The notes under the pieces were generated by a model. The model did not search any database, had not been told where the DNA came from, and saw only the letters and a list, made by a program, of their open reading frames with translations. A stretch of 64,000 nucleotides of DNA from Ruminococcus flavefaciens ATCC 19208 (GTDB lineage Bacteria; Bacillota; Clostridia; Oscillospirales; Ruminococcaceae). The stretch is from assembly GCF_000518765.1 (NCBI RefSeq), contig NZ_JAEF01000016.1, forward strand, positions 62,001 to 126,000, written 5' to 3'. Below are positions 26,014-34,206 of the stretch, piece after piece. The position numbers were made by a program, and so were the translations under genes. Positions within the stretch are counted from its first letter, which is position 1, and each line of letters opens with the position of its first letter.

Positions 26014-26478
26014 ATGAAAAATAAAGGACGGAAAACGCTTTCACTGAAGGCACAGGCAGTATCAGAACTTATATTAGCTATGATAATGATAGTGCTTTTT
26101 ATTGGAAAAATGTACGAAAACATATTCCATAGTCGTGCATTGCATAATATTATCAATTATGGTGCGCCGTTTATAATCATTGCAATATCAGCAGTTTTTG
26201 TGATCGCTGTAAAATTCAGATACCAGCCCAATGACGAGCTTTCCCGCGAGCTGACGCTGAAGGCAACGGAAATAGCGGTAAAGATCGAATTGTGCGTAGC
26301 TGTGTTCTGCGGAATAATCATGCATTTGCAGGGCAATAGAAGCGGTGATGAGTATTACAGGATAATGGGCAGTGATGTGTGTATGTTCGGAGTATTTCTC
26401 AGCGGAGTCTTTTTTGCAGCCAAGAACATTGTTTTCCTCTGGCTCGACAGAACACCAAAAGCAGAGGAGGAAGAATGA
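26014..26478 (+). CDS. Small membrane protein, first of a pair in the HTH module
   Basis: 154 residues from ATG 26014, with AAGGAGGG nine bases upstream; an in-frame reading from 25969 runs through the operator and is rejected. Four hydrophobic segments (about 13-31, 46-66, 83-107, 120-142), with a conserved-looking PNDELSRELTLKATE between the second and third. The end, [14 protein letters not shown], matches the end of the next protein ([14 protein letters not shown]), showing common origin. This layout, small membrane proteins with an XRE-type regulator, is frequent in Clostridia (DUF6442-like or similar), but function is unknown. Confidence 0.8.
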   Translation: MKNKGRKTLSLKAQAVSELILAMIMIVLFIGKMYENIFHSRALHNIINYGAPFIIIAISAVFVIAVKFRYQPNDELSRELTLKATEIAVKIELCVAVFCGIIMHLQGNRSGDEYYRIMGSDVCMFGVFLSGVFFAAKNIVFLWLDRTPKAEEEE

Positions 26479-26479
26479 T

Positions 26480-26872
26480 ATGGAAAAGAATAATTACCGC
26501 AATATCCATATAATCAGTATAATAAGTATCGTAGGTGTAATGCTGGTTTATATTTTATGTGATATTTTCCCGAATAAAAAGTGGGTCACGCTCGTTATCT
26601 CGTTAGCTAATATAACTCTTATCGGCAAGTTCGGCGGACCATATGAAAATAAAGATGAGCTCACAAGGCTCACTCTCGGCAGGGCTAACGGGATAACTCT
26701 TATCGTTGTCATAGCCGCCTTGTTCGTAATAAGCCTTATTGGTCAGAATTCCGCAAACAAAGAGCTGTTTGCAGGCGATGTATATGTATTTACTGCGTTG
26801 GCTGCACTATTATTGAGAAGTATTTTGTTCCTTTTCTTAGACAGAACGCCTAAGGCTGAGGAGGACGAATAA
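26480..26872 (+). CDS. Small membrane protein, second of a pair in the HTH module
   Basis: 130 residues from ATG 26480; GAGGAGG of the previous gene's 3' end serves as ribosome site. Four hydrophobic segments, [14 protein letters not shown] corresponding to NDELSRELTLKATE in the paralogue, and the shared [13 protein letters not shown] tail. Its stop overlaps the HTH start (TAATG). Duplication followed by divergence is clear; role unknown. Confidence 0.8.
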   Translation: MEKNNYRNIHIISIISIVGVMLVYILCDIFPNKKWVTLVISLANITLIGKFGGPYENKDELTRLTLGRANGITLIVVIAALFVISLIGQNSANKELFAGDVYVFTALAALLLRSILFLFLDRTPKAEEDE

Positions 26873-27075
26873 TGCCCGAGCTAAAGACAAAACTTAAAGA
26901 ATACCGTGCAAAGCACGACATGAAGCAGGGAGAGCTCGCAGAGCTTGTGGGAGTCCGCCGTGAGACCATAATCCGACTTGAAAAGGGACTGTACAATCCG
27001 TCCCTGAAACTTGCAATGGACATTGCGAAGGTGTTCGGCACAACAGTCGAGGAACTTTTCTCCTTTGAGGAATGA
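26872..27075 (+). CDS. XRE-family HTH regulator
   Basis: 67 residues, little more than one helix-turn-helix domain: [20 protein letters not shown], then [20 protein letters not shown]. Proteins of this YozG/HTH_3 type are usually dimeric repressors. Coupled to the membrane-protein gene before it (TAATG). The three matching palindromes upstream of the operon suggest autoregulation. Confidence 0.9.
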   Translation: MPELKTKLKEYRAKHDMKQGELAELVGVRRETIIRLEKGLYNPSLKLAMDIAKVFGTTVEELFSFEE

Positions 27076-27138
27076 GCGTAAGGCAATGTGCACAAAAAAC
27101 GCCCATAAAAAAATACAACGCAATTTTTGATAAATCTA

Positions 27139-27167
27139 TTGTATTATATGCAAAAATATGGTATAAT
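27139..27167 (+). promoter_or_regulatory. Promoter of cellobiose phosphorylase
   Basis: TTGTAT (27139-27144), 17 bases, TATAAT (27162-27167). A small GCGGT...ACCGC hairpin (27177-27193) sits in the leader. Confidence 0.65.
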
Positions 27168-27223
27168 AAATCAAATGCGGTTGTTTTGACCGCCTTTGTC
27201 ACCAAAAATAAAGGAGTATTATT

Positions 27224-29710
27224 ATGAAGTTCGGATTTTTTGACGACGCTAAGAAGGAATATGTTATCAATTCCCCAAGAACTCCCTATCCGTGGATAAA
27301 CTACCTCGGAAATCAGGGCTTTTTCTCACTTATTTCCAATACAGCAGGCGGCTACTGCTTCTATAAGGACGCTCGCCTCAGACGTATCACACGTTATCGC
27401 TACAACAACGTACCTCTCGATATGGGCGGACGTTATTTCTATATCAACGACAACGGAACTATATGGAACCCGGGCTGGTCACCTGTAAAGACAGAACTCG
27501 ACGAGTATGAGTGCCGTCACGGTATGGGCTATACAGTTATCACAGGTAAGAAGAACGGACTCAAGGCTGAGGTAACATTCTTTGTTCCGCAGAATTACGA
27601 TGGCGAAGTACAGCAGGTAGTTCTCACAAACGAGAGCAAGGAAGCTAAGAGCTTCTCTATCTTCTCAATTGCTGAATGGTGTCTCTGGGACGCTCAGGAC
27701 GACTGCACAAACTTCCAGAGAAACTTCTCAACAGGTCGTGTTGAGATAGAGGGTTCAACTATCTACCACGTAACAGAGTACAGAGACAGACGTAACCACT
27801 ACGCTTTCTATACTGTAAACGATGAGATCGACGGATATGATACAGACCGTGATTCCTTCCTCGGAAGCATCTACAACGGCTGGGACAATCCTGAGACAGT
27901 AAAGGCTGACAAGCCTGCAAACTCATTTGCTGACGGCTGGTCACCAGTTGCTTCACACTACAAGAAGGTAACTCTTGCTCCCGGCGAGTCAAAGACTCTC
28001 ATCTATATCCTCGGTTATGCTGAGAACCCACAGGACAAGAAGTTTGCTGCTGAAAAGCCTGCTAACCTTCTTACAAGAGAGACATGGGTACTCAACAAGG
28101 AAAAGGCTTATGCAATGATCGAGAAGTACAACACACCTGAAAAGGTTGCAGCAGGTCTTGCAGAGCTCCGCAGCACATGGGAGGATCTCCTTTCAATATT
28201 CAACGTTAATACACCTGATGACAAGGTAAACAGAATGGTAAATATCTGGAACCAGTATCAGTGTATGGTAACATTCAACCTTTCACGTTCTGCTTCTTAC
28301 TTCGAGAGCGGTATCGGTCGTGGAATGGGCTTCCGTGACTCAAATCAGGATATCCTCGGCTTTGTACACCAGATTCCTGAGCGTGCAAGAGAGAGACTGA
28401 TCGACATTGCTTCAACACAGCTTTCAGACGGCGGCTGCTACCACCAGTACCAGCCTCTTACAAAGAAGGGCAACGCTGATATCGGCGGCGACTTCTCAGA
28501 CGATCCGCTCTGGATGATTCTTTCTGTTGCAGCTTATATCAAGGAAACAGGCGACTGGGGAATTCTTGATGCAAACGTTCCTTTCGATGACGACCCGAAC
28601 GGCAAGCACACAATGCTCGAGCACCTCAATGTTTCCTTCTATCACATCGTAAACAACCTCGGACCTCATGGTCTCCCGCTTGCAATGAGAGCTGACTGGA
28701 ATGACTGTATCAACCTTTCATGCTTCTCAGACACACCCGGTGAGAGCTTCCAGACTTATACAAATCCTAAGTTCAAGGCTGAGGGCGGCTACTCCAAGAT
28801 AGCAGAGTCTGCATTCGTTGCAGCACTCTTCACATACACAGGTCCTGCATTCGTAGGCATCTTAGAGCACCTCGGCAAGAAGGACGAAGCTGCAAAGGCT
28901 CAGGCTGAGATCGACAAGATGAAGAAGAATGTTATGGAATCTGCATTCGACGGAGACTGGTTCATCAGAGCTTACGACGCTAACGGTGAGAAGATGGGCT
29001 CCAAGGAGTGCGAGGAAGGCAAGATATTCATCGAGCCGCAGGGCTTTGCAGTTATGTCCGAGATAGGTAAGGATCAGGGCGCAGACATCAAGACACTCAA
29101 CTCCATTGATAAGTACCTCAACTGCGAGTTCGGTCTTGTTCTCAACAATCCTGCATTCACAAAGTACTATATACAGTACGGTGAAATTTCCACATATCCC
29201 GGCGGATATAAGGAGAATGCCGGTATCTTCACACACAACAATGCATGGATAATCTGTGCTGAGGCATATGTAGGACGCGGTGACAAGGCATTTGAGTACT
29301 ACAGCAAGATAGCTCCTGCTTTCACTGAGGAGACATCTGATATCCACAAGACAGAACCATATGTATACGGTCAGATGATCGGCGGTAAGGACGCAAAGAA
29401 CTTCGGTCAGGGCAAGAACTCATGGCTCACAGGTACAGCTGCATGGAACATGGTAGCTATTTCCCAGTACATTCTTGGTGTACAGCCTGTATTTGACGGA
29501 CTCAAGGTTGATCCTTCCATTCCTCACGAGTGGGATGGCTTCACAGCAGTTCGTAAGTTCAGAGGCGCAACATTCAACATCACAGTCAAGAATCCTGCAC
29601 ACGTATGCAAGGGTGTAAAGACAATGACAGTTGACGGCAAGGCAGTAGAGGGATGTGTAATTCCTGTATGCAATGGCGGCACACACGAAGTTGAAATCGT
29701 AATGGGTTAA
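27224..29710 (+). CDS. cbp: Cellobiose phosphorylase, GH94
   Basis: Splits cellobiose with phosphate into glucose and glucose 1-phosphate in the cytoplasm, saving ATP in cellulose users. 828 residues, normal for the group. N-terminal [20 protein letters not shown] and [17 protein letters not shown] are characteristic; [14 protein letters not shown] lies in the substrate site and [11 protein letters not shown] carries the catalytic acid (Asp491). AAAGGAG stands upstream. Codon use is shifted to ATC, TTC and CTC, a sign of high expression. Laminaribiose or chitobiose phosphorylases share the fold, but the N-terminal block fits cellobiose enzymes. Confidence 0.92.
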   Translation: MKFGFFDDAKKEYVINSPRTPYPWINYLGNQGFFSLISNTAGGYCFYKDARLRRITRYRYNNVPLDMGGRYFYINDNGTIWNPGWSPVKTELDEYECRHGMGYTVITGKKNGLKAEVTFFVPQNYDGEVQQVVLTNESKEAKSFSIFSIAEWCLWDAQDDCTNFQRNFSTGRVEIEGSTIYHVTEYRDRRNHYAFYTVNDEIDGYDTDRDSFLGSIYNGWDNPETVKADKPANSFADGWSPVASHYKKVTLAPGESKTLIYILGYAENPQDKKFAAEKPANLLTRETWVLNKEKAYAMIEKYNTPEKVAAGLAELRSTWEDLLSIFNVNTPDDKVNRMVNIWNQYQCMVTFNLSRSASYFESGIGRGMGFRDSNQDILGFVHQIPERARERLIDIASTQLSDGGCYHQYQPLTKKGNADIGGDFSDDPLWMILSVAAYIKETGDWGILDANVPFDDDPNGKHTMLEHLNVSFYHIVNNLGPHGLPLAMRADWNDCINLSCFSDTPGESFQTYTNPKFKAEGGYSKIAESAFVAALFTYTGPAFVGILEHLGKKDEAAKAQAEIDKMKKNVMESAFDGDWFIRAYDANGEKMGSKECEEGKIFIEPQGFAVMSEIGKDQGADIKTLNSIDKYLNCEFGLVLNNPAFTKYYIQYGEISTYPGGYKENAGIFTHNNAWIICAEAYVGRGDKAFEYYSKIAPAFTEETSDIHKTEPYVYGQMIGGKDAKNFGQGKNSWLTGTAAWNMVAISQYILGVQPVFDGLKVDPSIPHEWDGFTAVRKFRGATFNITVKNPAHVCKGVKTMTVDGKAVEGCVIPVCNGGTHEVEIVMG

Positions 29711-29711
29711 T

Positions 29712-29740
29712 AAAAAGGCGGACTTAATGTCCGCCTTTTT
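29712..29740 (+). terminator. Terminator of cellobiose phosphorylase
   Basis: AAAAAGGCGGAC (29712-29723), loop TTAAT, GTCCGCCTTTTT (29729-29740): perfect 12-bp stem ending in T-run. Confidence 0.93.
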
Positions 29741-29741
29741 T

Positions 29742-29938
29742 AATTTGTAGGGGACGATGCCTACATCGCCCCGTTTGATTTGTTGCATTTGTAGGGACGA
29801 CCATTTAAGCAGTGCCCCAAATCTGTGATTTGGCTGGCAATGCTTAAATGGTCGTCCGCTTTCATATCCGCCCGTAACGCTTTGTAGGGGACGGCGACCT
29901 CGACGTCCCGAAAAAATATTGCATAATTATCCGCCCTT
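29742..29938. repeat. Dispersed palindromic repeats, including a 63-bp near-perfect hairpin element
   Basis: Three units: TGTAGGGGACGATGCC with CATCGCCCCGT; the element 29795-29857, whose ends are GGACGACCATTTAAGCA and TGCTTAAATGGTCGTCC (perfect 17-base inverted repeat) around CCCCAAATC...GATTTGG; then GTAGGGGACGGCGACC with CGACGTCCC. Nothing coding is seen. Confidence 0.85.
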
Positions 29939-29943
29939 GCTGA

Positions 29944-30357
29944 TCATCGTGAAAGCGAAGGTATTAAATCGCTAATAAACGCCAAAGCTCCGAAAATACT
30001 TACAAAATAGATAATAATAAAAGCAACGGATATACCGAGCCCAATGGCTCCAAGTTTTGATCCCCATTTGGCGTAATCTTTTCCCGGACGTTTCTGGTCG
30101 AGAGATATCTTTCCCAGAACGATTGAAGTTATAGCGCATAGAAGAGAGAACCATATTGCCAGAAAAGCAGTCGGGATAGAGCATATTCCGAATACAAGCG
30201 AAGCTATAGCCATATTGGCAGTCGGCTCAGCGGCTGATTTAGTCGGAGCAGTCTGCTGAACACTGTTAGGCTTGCTGTCTTCCGAGAAAGATTTGCCGCA
30301 GGCATTGCAAAATTTAGCGTCATTTGGATTTTCTTTTCCGCAGTAAGTACAAAACAT
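29944..30357 (-). CDS. Zinc-ribbon protein with DUF4190-type membrane domain
   Basis: 137 residues from ATG 30357, seven bases after AAAGGGG. N-terminal zinc ribbon CTYCGKENPNDAKFCNACGK (3-22), a Ser/Pro/Thr linker, then two hydrophobic segments (about 55-85 and 105-132) flanking ISLDQKRPGKDYAKWGSKLG, the DUF4190 layout. Such proteins are common in Clostridia and their role is unknown. It diverges from an XRE regulator, and its promoter is overlaid by a direct repeat. Confidence 0.8.
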   Translation of the reverse strand: MFCTYCGKENPNDAKFCNACGKSFSEDSKPNSVQQTAPTKSAAEPTANMAIASLVFGICSIPTAFLAIWFSLLCAITSIVLGKISLDQKRPGKDYAKWGSKLGAIGLGISVAFIIIYFVSIFGALAFISDLIPSLSR

Positions 30358-30388
30358 AATCATTCCCCTTTCAGTTTTACTTTAATAA

Positions 30389-30461
30389 ATTATAACACAT
30401 ATGTATTCAAAATGTCAACATATGTATTCAATATTTACAAAAAATTCGTATATCATATTAT
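30389..30461. promoter_or_regulatory. Divergent promoters with a 21-bp-spaced direct repeat
   Basis: Leftward: TTGACA (minus, 30418-30413), 18 bases, TATAAT (30394-30389). Rightward: TTTACA (30434-30439), 16 bases, TATTAT (30456-30461). ACATATGTATTCAA occurs twice, at 30397-30410 and 30418-30431, exactly 21 bases apart (two helical turns): the first copy lies between -10 and -35 of the leftward promoter and the second touches its -35. Probable operator for the neighbouring XRE protein (inference). Confidence 0.65.
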
Positions 30462-30474
30462 CAGAGGTGATAAT

Positions 30475-30711
30475 ATGTATATACCAACACTTGATTCTAA
30501 GATCGTAGGCGAAGTAATAGCGGAGTTCCGCAAGAAAAAGGGGATATCGCAGGAGGTAATAAGCGGACTTGCCGATATAGGGCGTACACACCTCAGTGCA
30601 ATAGAACGAGGCGAAAGGAAGCCGACTCTTGAGACATTGTATCGTATATCAAACGCGCTCGGCGTAAAAATGAGCGATATTGTAATGGCAATCGAAGAAA
30701 AAATAGATTGA
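30475..30711 (+). CDS. XRE-family HTH regulator
   Basis: 78 residues from ATG 30475, with GAGGTG upstream; a longer in-frame reading crosses the promoter and is rejected. HTH_3 domain: VGEVIAEFRKKKGISQEVIS, GLADIGRTHLSAIERGERKP, then TLETLYRISNALGVKMSDIV. Divergent from the zinc-ribbon gene and likely to control it and itself through the direct repeats. Confidence 0.88.
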   Translation: MYIPTLDSKIVGEVIAEFRKKKGISQEVISGLADIGRTHLSAIERGERKPTLETLYRISNALGVKMSDIVMAIEEKID

Positions 30712-30712
30712 T

Positions 30713-30820
30713 ATGCAGGGGCGCACAGTGTGCGCACATTTATGTTCTGTAATGCTTTGTAGGGACGGCCATTGGTCGTCCGCTTTCATATCCGTCCGCT
30801 TTTGCCTGTAACGCTTTGCA
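30713..30820. repeat. Dispersed palindromic repeats
   Basis: GGGGCGCACAGTGTGCGCAC hairpin followed by GTAGGGACGGCCATTGG with TCGTCCGC; then ATCCGTCCGCTTTTGCCTG and two copies of TGTAACGCTTTG-like sequence. Same class as other gaps. Confidence 0.65.
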
Positions 30821-30829
30821 GTGGTGTAC

Positions 30830-30858
30830 TTGACAAAAGACTGTAATTATGATACAAT
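30830..30858 (+). promoter_or_regulatory. Promoter of the lipoprotein gene
   Basis: TTGACA (30830-30835), 17 bases, TACAAT (30853-30858). Confidence 0.8.
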
Positions 30859-30887
30859 GATTAAAATTTTTGTAGGGGGGATTTGCC

Positions 30888-31613
30888 TTGAAAAAAGCAA
30901 TATTAGTTCTTAGCTTACTGGTTGTTGTGTCGGCGGCAGTATCCTGCGGCAATAAAAAAGCGACGCTTGACCCGATAGAGGTAACAGCTGAGGAAATGCA
31001 GACGGTAGCGGATTATAAGCCCATAGAGACTGAACCCATCGCTACAACTACCGAAGACGTTACGGAAGAGCAAACACCGTTCAGCGATGCAGGCGAGGGT
31101 ACAAGCTTCAAAAACGGCACAGCAAAGGGGACTGTATATACTTCCGAATATGCAGGAATGAAGGTAACATTTCCCGATAATACAGCGCTGAACGACAGAG
31201 CGGCAAATGATGAAGAGATCAGGAAAAATTGGTCATCGCTGGATAAACGTACTCAGGATGAGCAGAACAGCCGCATTACAGACCTTGTTGCAAACGGCAT
31301 GGATACCACATATGTTTTCCAGTTTTACAATACAAAGCTGATGTTCCCCGATAAGGAAAATGTTACTGTAGACGAGTTCATGGAAAAGCAGATAGCTTTT
31401 AGTGAATCAGAGGATATAACGCTTTCAAAACCAGAAAAAACAACTCTTGGCGGCAAGGAATATACAAAAGAGACTGTAGTGATAGAGCAGCTGGGCTTGG
31501 AGCTTGTATACTACGTGAGAAAGATAGACGATGATTTTGTGCTGGTCATAAATTCGCATGGCGAAGCAGGATTTGACCATATGATACTCGAAAAAGCTAT
31601 CGAAGCAATATAA
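30888..31613 (+). CDS. Lipoprotein of unknown function
   Basis: 241 residues from TTG 30888, supported by GGGGGG seven bases upstream and by the signal it yields: MKKAILVLSLLVVVSAAVSC with lipobox Cys20. After an acidic, Thr-rich linker (about 30-75) comes a mixed alpha/beta domain containing YAGMKVTFPDNTALNDRAAN and VTVDEFMEKQIAF, ending VLVINSHGEAGFDHMILEKA. No family recognised; similar short lipoproteins are common in Ruminococci. It has its own promoter and terminator, so it is monocistronic. Confidence 0.8.
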   Translation: MKKAILVLSLLVVVSAAVSCGNKKATLDPIEVTAEEMQTVADYKPIETEPIATTTEDVTEEQTPFSDAGEGTSFKNGTAKGTVYTSEYAGMKVTFPDNTALNDRAANDEEIRKNWSSLDKRTQDEQNSRITDLVANGMDTTYVFQFYNTKLMFPDKENVTVDEFMEKQIAFSESEDITLSKPEKTTLGGKEYTKETVVIEQLGLELVYYVRKIDDDFVLVINSHGEAGFDHMILEKAIEAI

Positions 31614-31614
31614 C

Positions 31615-31642
31615 AAAAAAGGACTGCTATGCAGTCCTTTTT
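31615..31642. terminator. Bidirectional terminator between convergent genes
   Basis: GGACTGC (31621-31627), loop TAT, GCAGTCC (31631-31637), with an A-run before and a T-run after, so it can serve both the lipoprotein gene and the gene arriving from the right. Confidence 0.9.
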
Positions 31643-31653
31643 ATTTCGCTTGG

Positions 31654-32184
31654 TTATATAAGATGTGATTTTTTAAGACCTGATTTGTCCAGAGCAAGTC
31701 CTGTAACGATAAACAGTACAGTGCTTGCGGCTATCTGTACGCAATAAGCAGGAGTCTGTCCGAAAGCAGCAATAATAGCGGCAGTGGAGAAGCCCTTGGT
31801 TATAACGATGCCTTCGTAAAGGCTGTATCCGACCACACAGAGTATAAGTGATGGGATAATACCAAGAAGATTGCGTTTTGTGATTATCTTATCTGATTTA
31901 TTGGTAAAAAACAGAGCTGTGATCGCTTTTATAACGATAGTTGCAGGTATCCAGATAGGGAAGCCCGAAAGTCCGTCAGCCAGTCCTCCGCCGATAACTC
32001 CTGCTGCAATAGCATAGGGTGTGGGAAGGATACTTGCGGCGAGGTATATGAGTCCGTCACCTGCGTGGGTATAGCCTGCACCTGTAGGCACATGGATATA
32101 GGCGGTGAATACGAATATCAGTGCGGAAAAAAGACTCGTAAGCACCATTTTTTTGATTTTGTCTGTCTGAGCTGTTCTTGTCAT
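31654..32184 (-). CDS. ECF-transporter substrate-binding (S) component
   Basis: 176 residues with about five or six membrane segments. MVLTSLFSALIFVFTAYIHVPT near the N-terminus, GDGLIYLAASILPTPYAIAAG, and LADGLSGFPIWIPATIVIKA, in which Ala/Gly-rich helices alternate with short loops, are typical of S components of energy-coupling-factor vitamin transporters. The Thr/Gly-rich GAGYTHAGDG loop is also usual. No ECF A or T gene is adjacent, so it would be a group II system using shared modules. The vitamin cannot be named; no riboswitch was recognised in the 5' region. Confidence 0.75.
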   Translation of the reverse strand: MTRTAQTDKIKKMVLTSLFSALIFVFTAYIHVPTGAGYTHAGDGLIYLAASILPTPYAIAAGVIGGGLADGLSGFPIWIPATIVIKAITALFFTNKSDKIITKRNLLGIIPSLILCVVGYSLYEGIVITKGFSTAAIIAAFGQTPAYCVQIAASTVLFIVTGLALDKSGLKKSHLI

Positions 32185-32232
32185 AACAATGCCTCCTTAA
32201 AACTACTAATCCTATATGTATTGGTTTAGCTT

Positions 32233-32261
32233 ATTATAACACTATACATACGTTTTTTCAA
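32233..32261 (-). promoter_or_regulatory. Promoter of the ECF S component
   Basis: Minus strand TTGAAA (32261-32256), 17 bases, TATAAT (32238-32233). Confidence 0.75.
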
Positions 32262-32343
32262 TATAAAAGATACACAAACTTTGCAAACGCAAATTTGCCG
32301 AAAGTGTTACAGATGTCGCAATATAGGGGAAAATTATAACCGC

Positions 32344-32643
32344 TTATAAAAACAATCCTATAAGGAAAGCACTTCCCGAGGCTGCAAGAGCAACCACTAT
32401 AAGAGGCATTTCCAGAAAAGCCAGTATAATAGCGACAGCCGTACCTGCAACAGCAGTATAGATGTTATGGGTGGTATAGAATATAGCAGGTATAGTCATA
32501 GCGCTGAGAACGGCGTATGGGATATAGTACAGGAAGCTCCTGAAAAAGCGTGATTTTATTTTCTTTCGGAAGAAAGTGAACGGCACCATACGTATGAGGT
32601 AGGTCACGCCTGCCATTACGAAAATATATACAGCAAGGCTCAT
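32344..32643 (-). CDS. azlD: Branched-chain amino-acid exporter, small subunit
   Basis: 99 residues, about four membrane helices, with the family pattern VMAGVTYLIRMVPFTFFRKK near the start and YIPYAVLSAMTIPAI in the middle. AzlD works with AzlC to export branched-chain amino acids and analogues. Its ATG overlaps the azlC stop (ATGA). Confidence 0.85.
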   Translation of the reverse strand: MSLAVYIFVMAGVTYLIRMVPFTFFRKKIKSRFFRSFLYYIPYAVLSAMTIPAIFYTTHNIYTAVAGTAVAIILAFLEMPLIVVALAASGSAFLIGLFL

Positions 32644-33344
32644 TCTGTCGCCTCCTCATCTTTTATGGGGAAAAGAAGCGCAGCCGCCACAGAAGCGGTG
32701 ATCGCCGATATGATTATAGCAAATCCCTCGCTTATAAAGGGCAGGCAGTATTTGAATACTACGCTAAGAGCTGCAGCAATAATTACAACGAAGAGAACGC
32801 TGTGCTGCTTTTTTGCAGGTGGTATTATTATAGCGATGAACATACCGTACAGCACTATCTCCATAGCCGTACTTACCGAAGCAGGCAGAAGCTCACCTGC
32901 TGCCGCGCCGAGAGCAGTACCTGCTATCCAGCCTACAGCGGCAATGAATATCATACCGTACATATAGGCAGGTACAAGAGGCTTTTTCTGAGCCGAGCAT
33001 ACACCGAATATCTCATCGGTTATGCCGAATGATGCAATAAGCCGGTGAGGCGTAGTAAAACTTTTGTCAAGCTTCTGTGAGAGTGAGAGTGCCATAAGTG
33101 AATAGCGTATATTTATGGTTAGCTGGAGCAGTATCATTTCGATGATAGTGCCTCCTGCCGCAATGACATCTATACCTGCTTTCTGCCCCGCGGAAGTAAG
33201 GCAGGTAGCAGATATGGCAGATGCCTGAAAAACGGAAAGCCCTGCTTTATTTACGCAGAGTATCCCGAGTCCGAAAGACACAGAGAGGTATCCCAGAAAT
33301 ATAGGGATACCGTGTGACATTCCGCGAAGAAAGTTGTTTTTCAT
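32640..33344 (-). CDS. azlC: Branched-chain amino-acid exporter, large subunit
   Basis: 234 residues: FLRGMSHGIPIFLGYLSVSF at the N-terminus, LQLTINIRYSLMALSLSQKL after the first helices, then HRLIASFGITDEIFGV, all typical of AzlC (LIV-E family). Six or more hydrophobic segments follow. The ATG at 33344 has no ribosome site of its own; it overlaps the stop of a 12-codon ORF (33341-33379) that has a very good one, so translation is probably coupled. Confidence 0.88.
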   Translation of the reverse strand: MKNNFLRGMSHGIPIFLGYLSVSFGLGILCVNKAGLSVFQASAISATCLTSAGQKAGIDVIAAGGTIIEMILLQLTINIRYSLMALSLSQKLDKSFTTPHRLIASFGITDEIFGVCSAQKKPLVPAYMYGMIFIAAVGWIAGTALGAAAGELLPASVSTAMEIVLYGMFIAIIIPPAKKQHSVLFVVIIAAALSVVFKYCLPFISEGFAIIISAITASVAAALLFPIKDEEATE

Positions 33345-33379
33345 AATGACTGCACCCGCAGTCCTGAGATAATTGACAT
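33341..33379 (-). CDS. Twelve-residue leader peptide rich in branched-chain residues
   Basis: ATG at 33379 lies six bases after a perfect GGAGG (33390-33386). It encodes MSIISGLRVQSL and stops at TGA overlapping the azlC ATG. Five of twelve residues are Ile, Leu or Val. The arrangement suggests that ribosomes reach azlC only by translating these codons, so charging of branched-chain tRNAs could influence expression of the exporter. I see no alternative terminator/antiterminator pair in the short gap, so coupling fits better than classical attenuation. Expression is unproved. Confidence 0.5.
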   Translation of the reverse strand: MSIISGLRVQSL

Positions 33380-33402
33380 ATTTATCCTCCGAGATAATAT
33401 AG

Positions 33403-34206
33403 TTACAGCGATTTTATCCTTTCGGCAGAATCGCTTATCTCTGCCCATGAATAGTCTATCATGTATTCACCGTGGTAGGATTTGAGGGCAGAGGCGTCAC
33501 CTGAAAACAGGTCGTACAGGTCGCAGTTTACAGCTTCCTTGTTTATCTGTATCTGTCTGTTTTGTTTTATAATTACATTGCTGAAGCCTGCGGCTTCTAT
33601 ATCCTTGATAAGGTCAGAGACATACTGCGAGACCTTTTTTGAAGTAGGTCTGTCGAAGTCCTCAACTTCAAGAACATCGGCAGCTATCTCCTTGCTTGTG
33701 ACAGGATAGCCGCACTGGTCTATGAGGTAAGCGAATATTTCCTTGGAAATAGTGCGCGAAAATTTTATAGGCACATTATCCTTGCCGAATACGCGGAAAT
33801 TGCCGAATGTGCGTATTTTCAGCCTGTTGTCGTCCTTTTGCTCGGGAACGGCTGAGTATCTGAAATTATCGAATTCATTGCGTATATCCTGTTCGGTGTA
33901 CGGCTTCATTATGTATCCGCTTGGACGCATCTGTATAGCTGCAAAGGCGTATTCCGAATAACTCGTAACGAAAACGATATTGCACATAGGAGAATGCTTT
34001 TTCAGTTCTATAGCCACCTGAATGCCTGACATCTTGCCTATGCGGATATCTAGGAAGGCAGCGTCGAAGGACTTTTTGTCATCGTATTCAAGGAACTGTG
34101 CAGCTCTTCTGAATGCTACGACCTCTGCATCGGGCTTTACTTTTTTGATAGTTTCTACGAGAAGCTGGAGTGCATATTTTTCATCATCTATTGCCAGAAT
34201 TTTCAT
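33403..34206 (-). CDS. Response regulator with SARP-like winged-helix output
   Basis: 267 residues from ATG 34206 (an in-frame extension to 34260 lies within the kinase gene). Receiver domain 1-120: acidic pair Asp7-Asp8, phosphorylation site Asp53 in AAFLDIRIG, VFVTSYSEYAF, and Lys in GYIMKPYT. The output part (about 135-235) begins KIRTFGNFRVFGK and continues ISKEIFAYLIDQCGYPVTSK, then SKKVSQYVSDLIKDIEAAGF, the winged-helix pattern of SARP/BTAD-type DNA binding, rather than the LytTR domain that usually accompanies a LytS-type kinase. It overlaps the kinase gene by 23 bases. Confidence 0.85.
   Translation of the reverse strand: MKILAIDDEKYALQLLVETIKKVKPDAEVVAFRRAAQFLEYDDKKSFDAAFLDIRIGKMSGIQVAIELKKHSPMCNIVFVTSYSEYAFAAIQMRPSGYIMKPYTEQDIRNEFDNFRYSAVPEQKDDNRLKIRTFGNFRVFGKDNVPIKFSRTISKEIFAYLIDQCGYPVTSKEIAADVLEVEDFDRPTSKKVSQYVSDLIKDIEAAGFSNVIIKQNRQIQINKEAVNCDLYDLFSGDASALKSYHGEYMIDYSWAEISDSAERIKSL

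Noticed and set aside
33345..33402. Classical attenuator (terminator/antiterminator) before azlC
   Set aside because: The 58-base gap has no stem followed by a T-run; only the coupled short ORF is supported.
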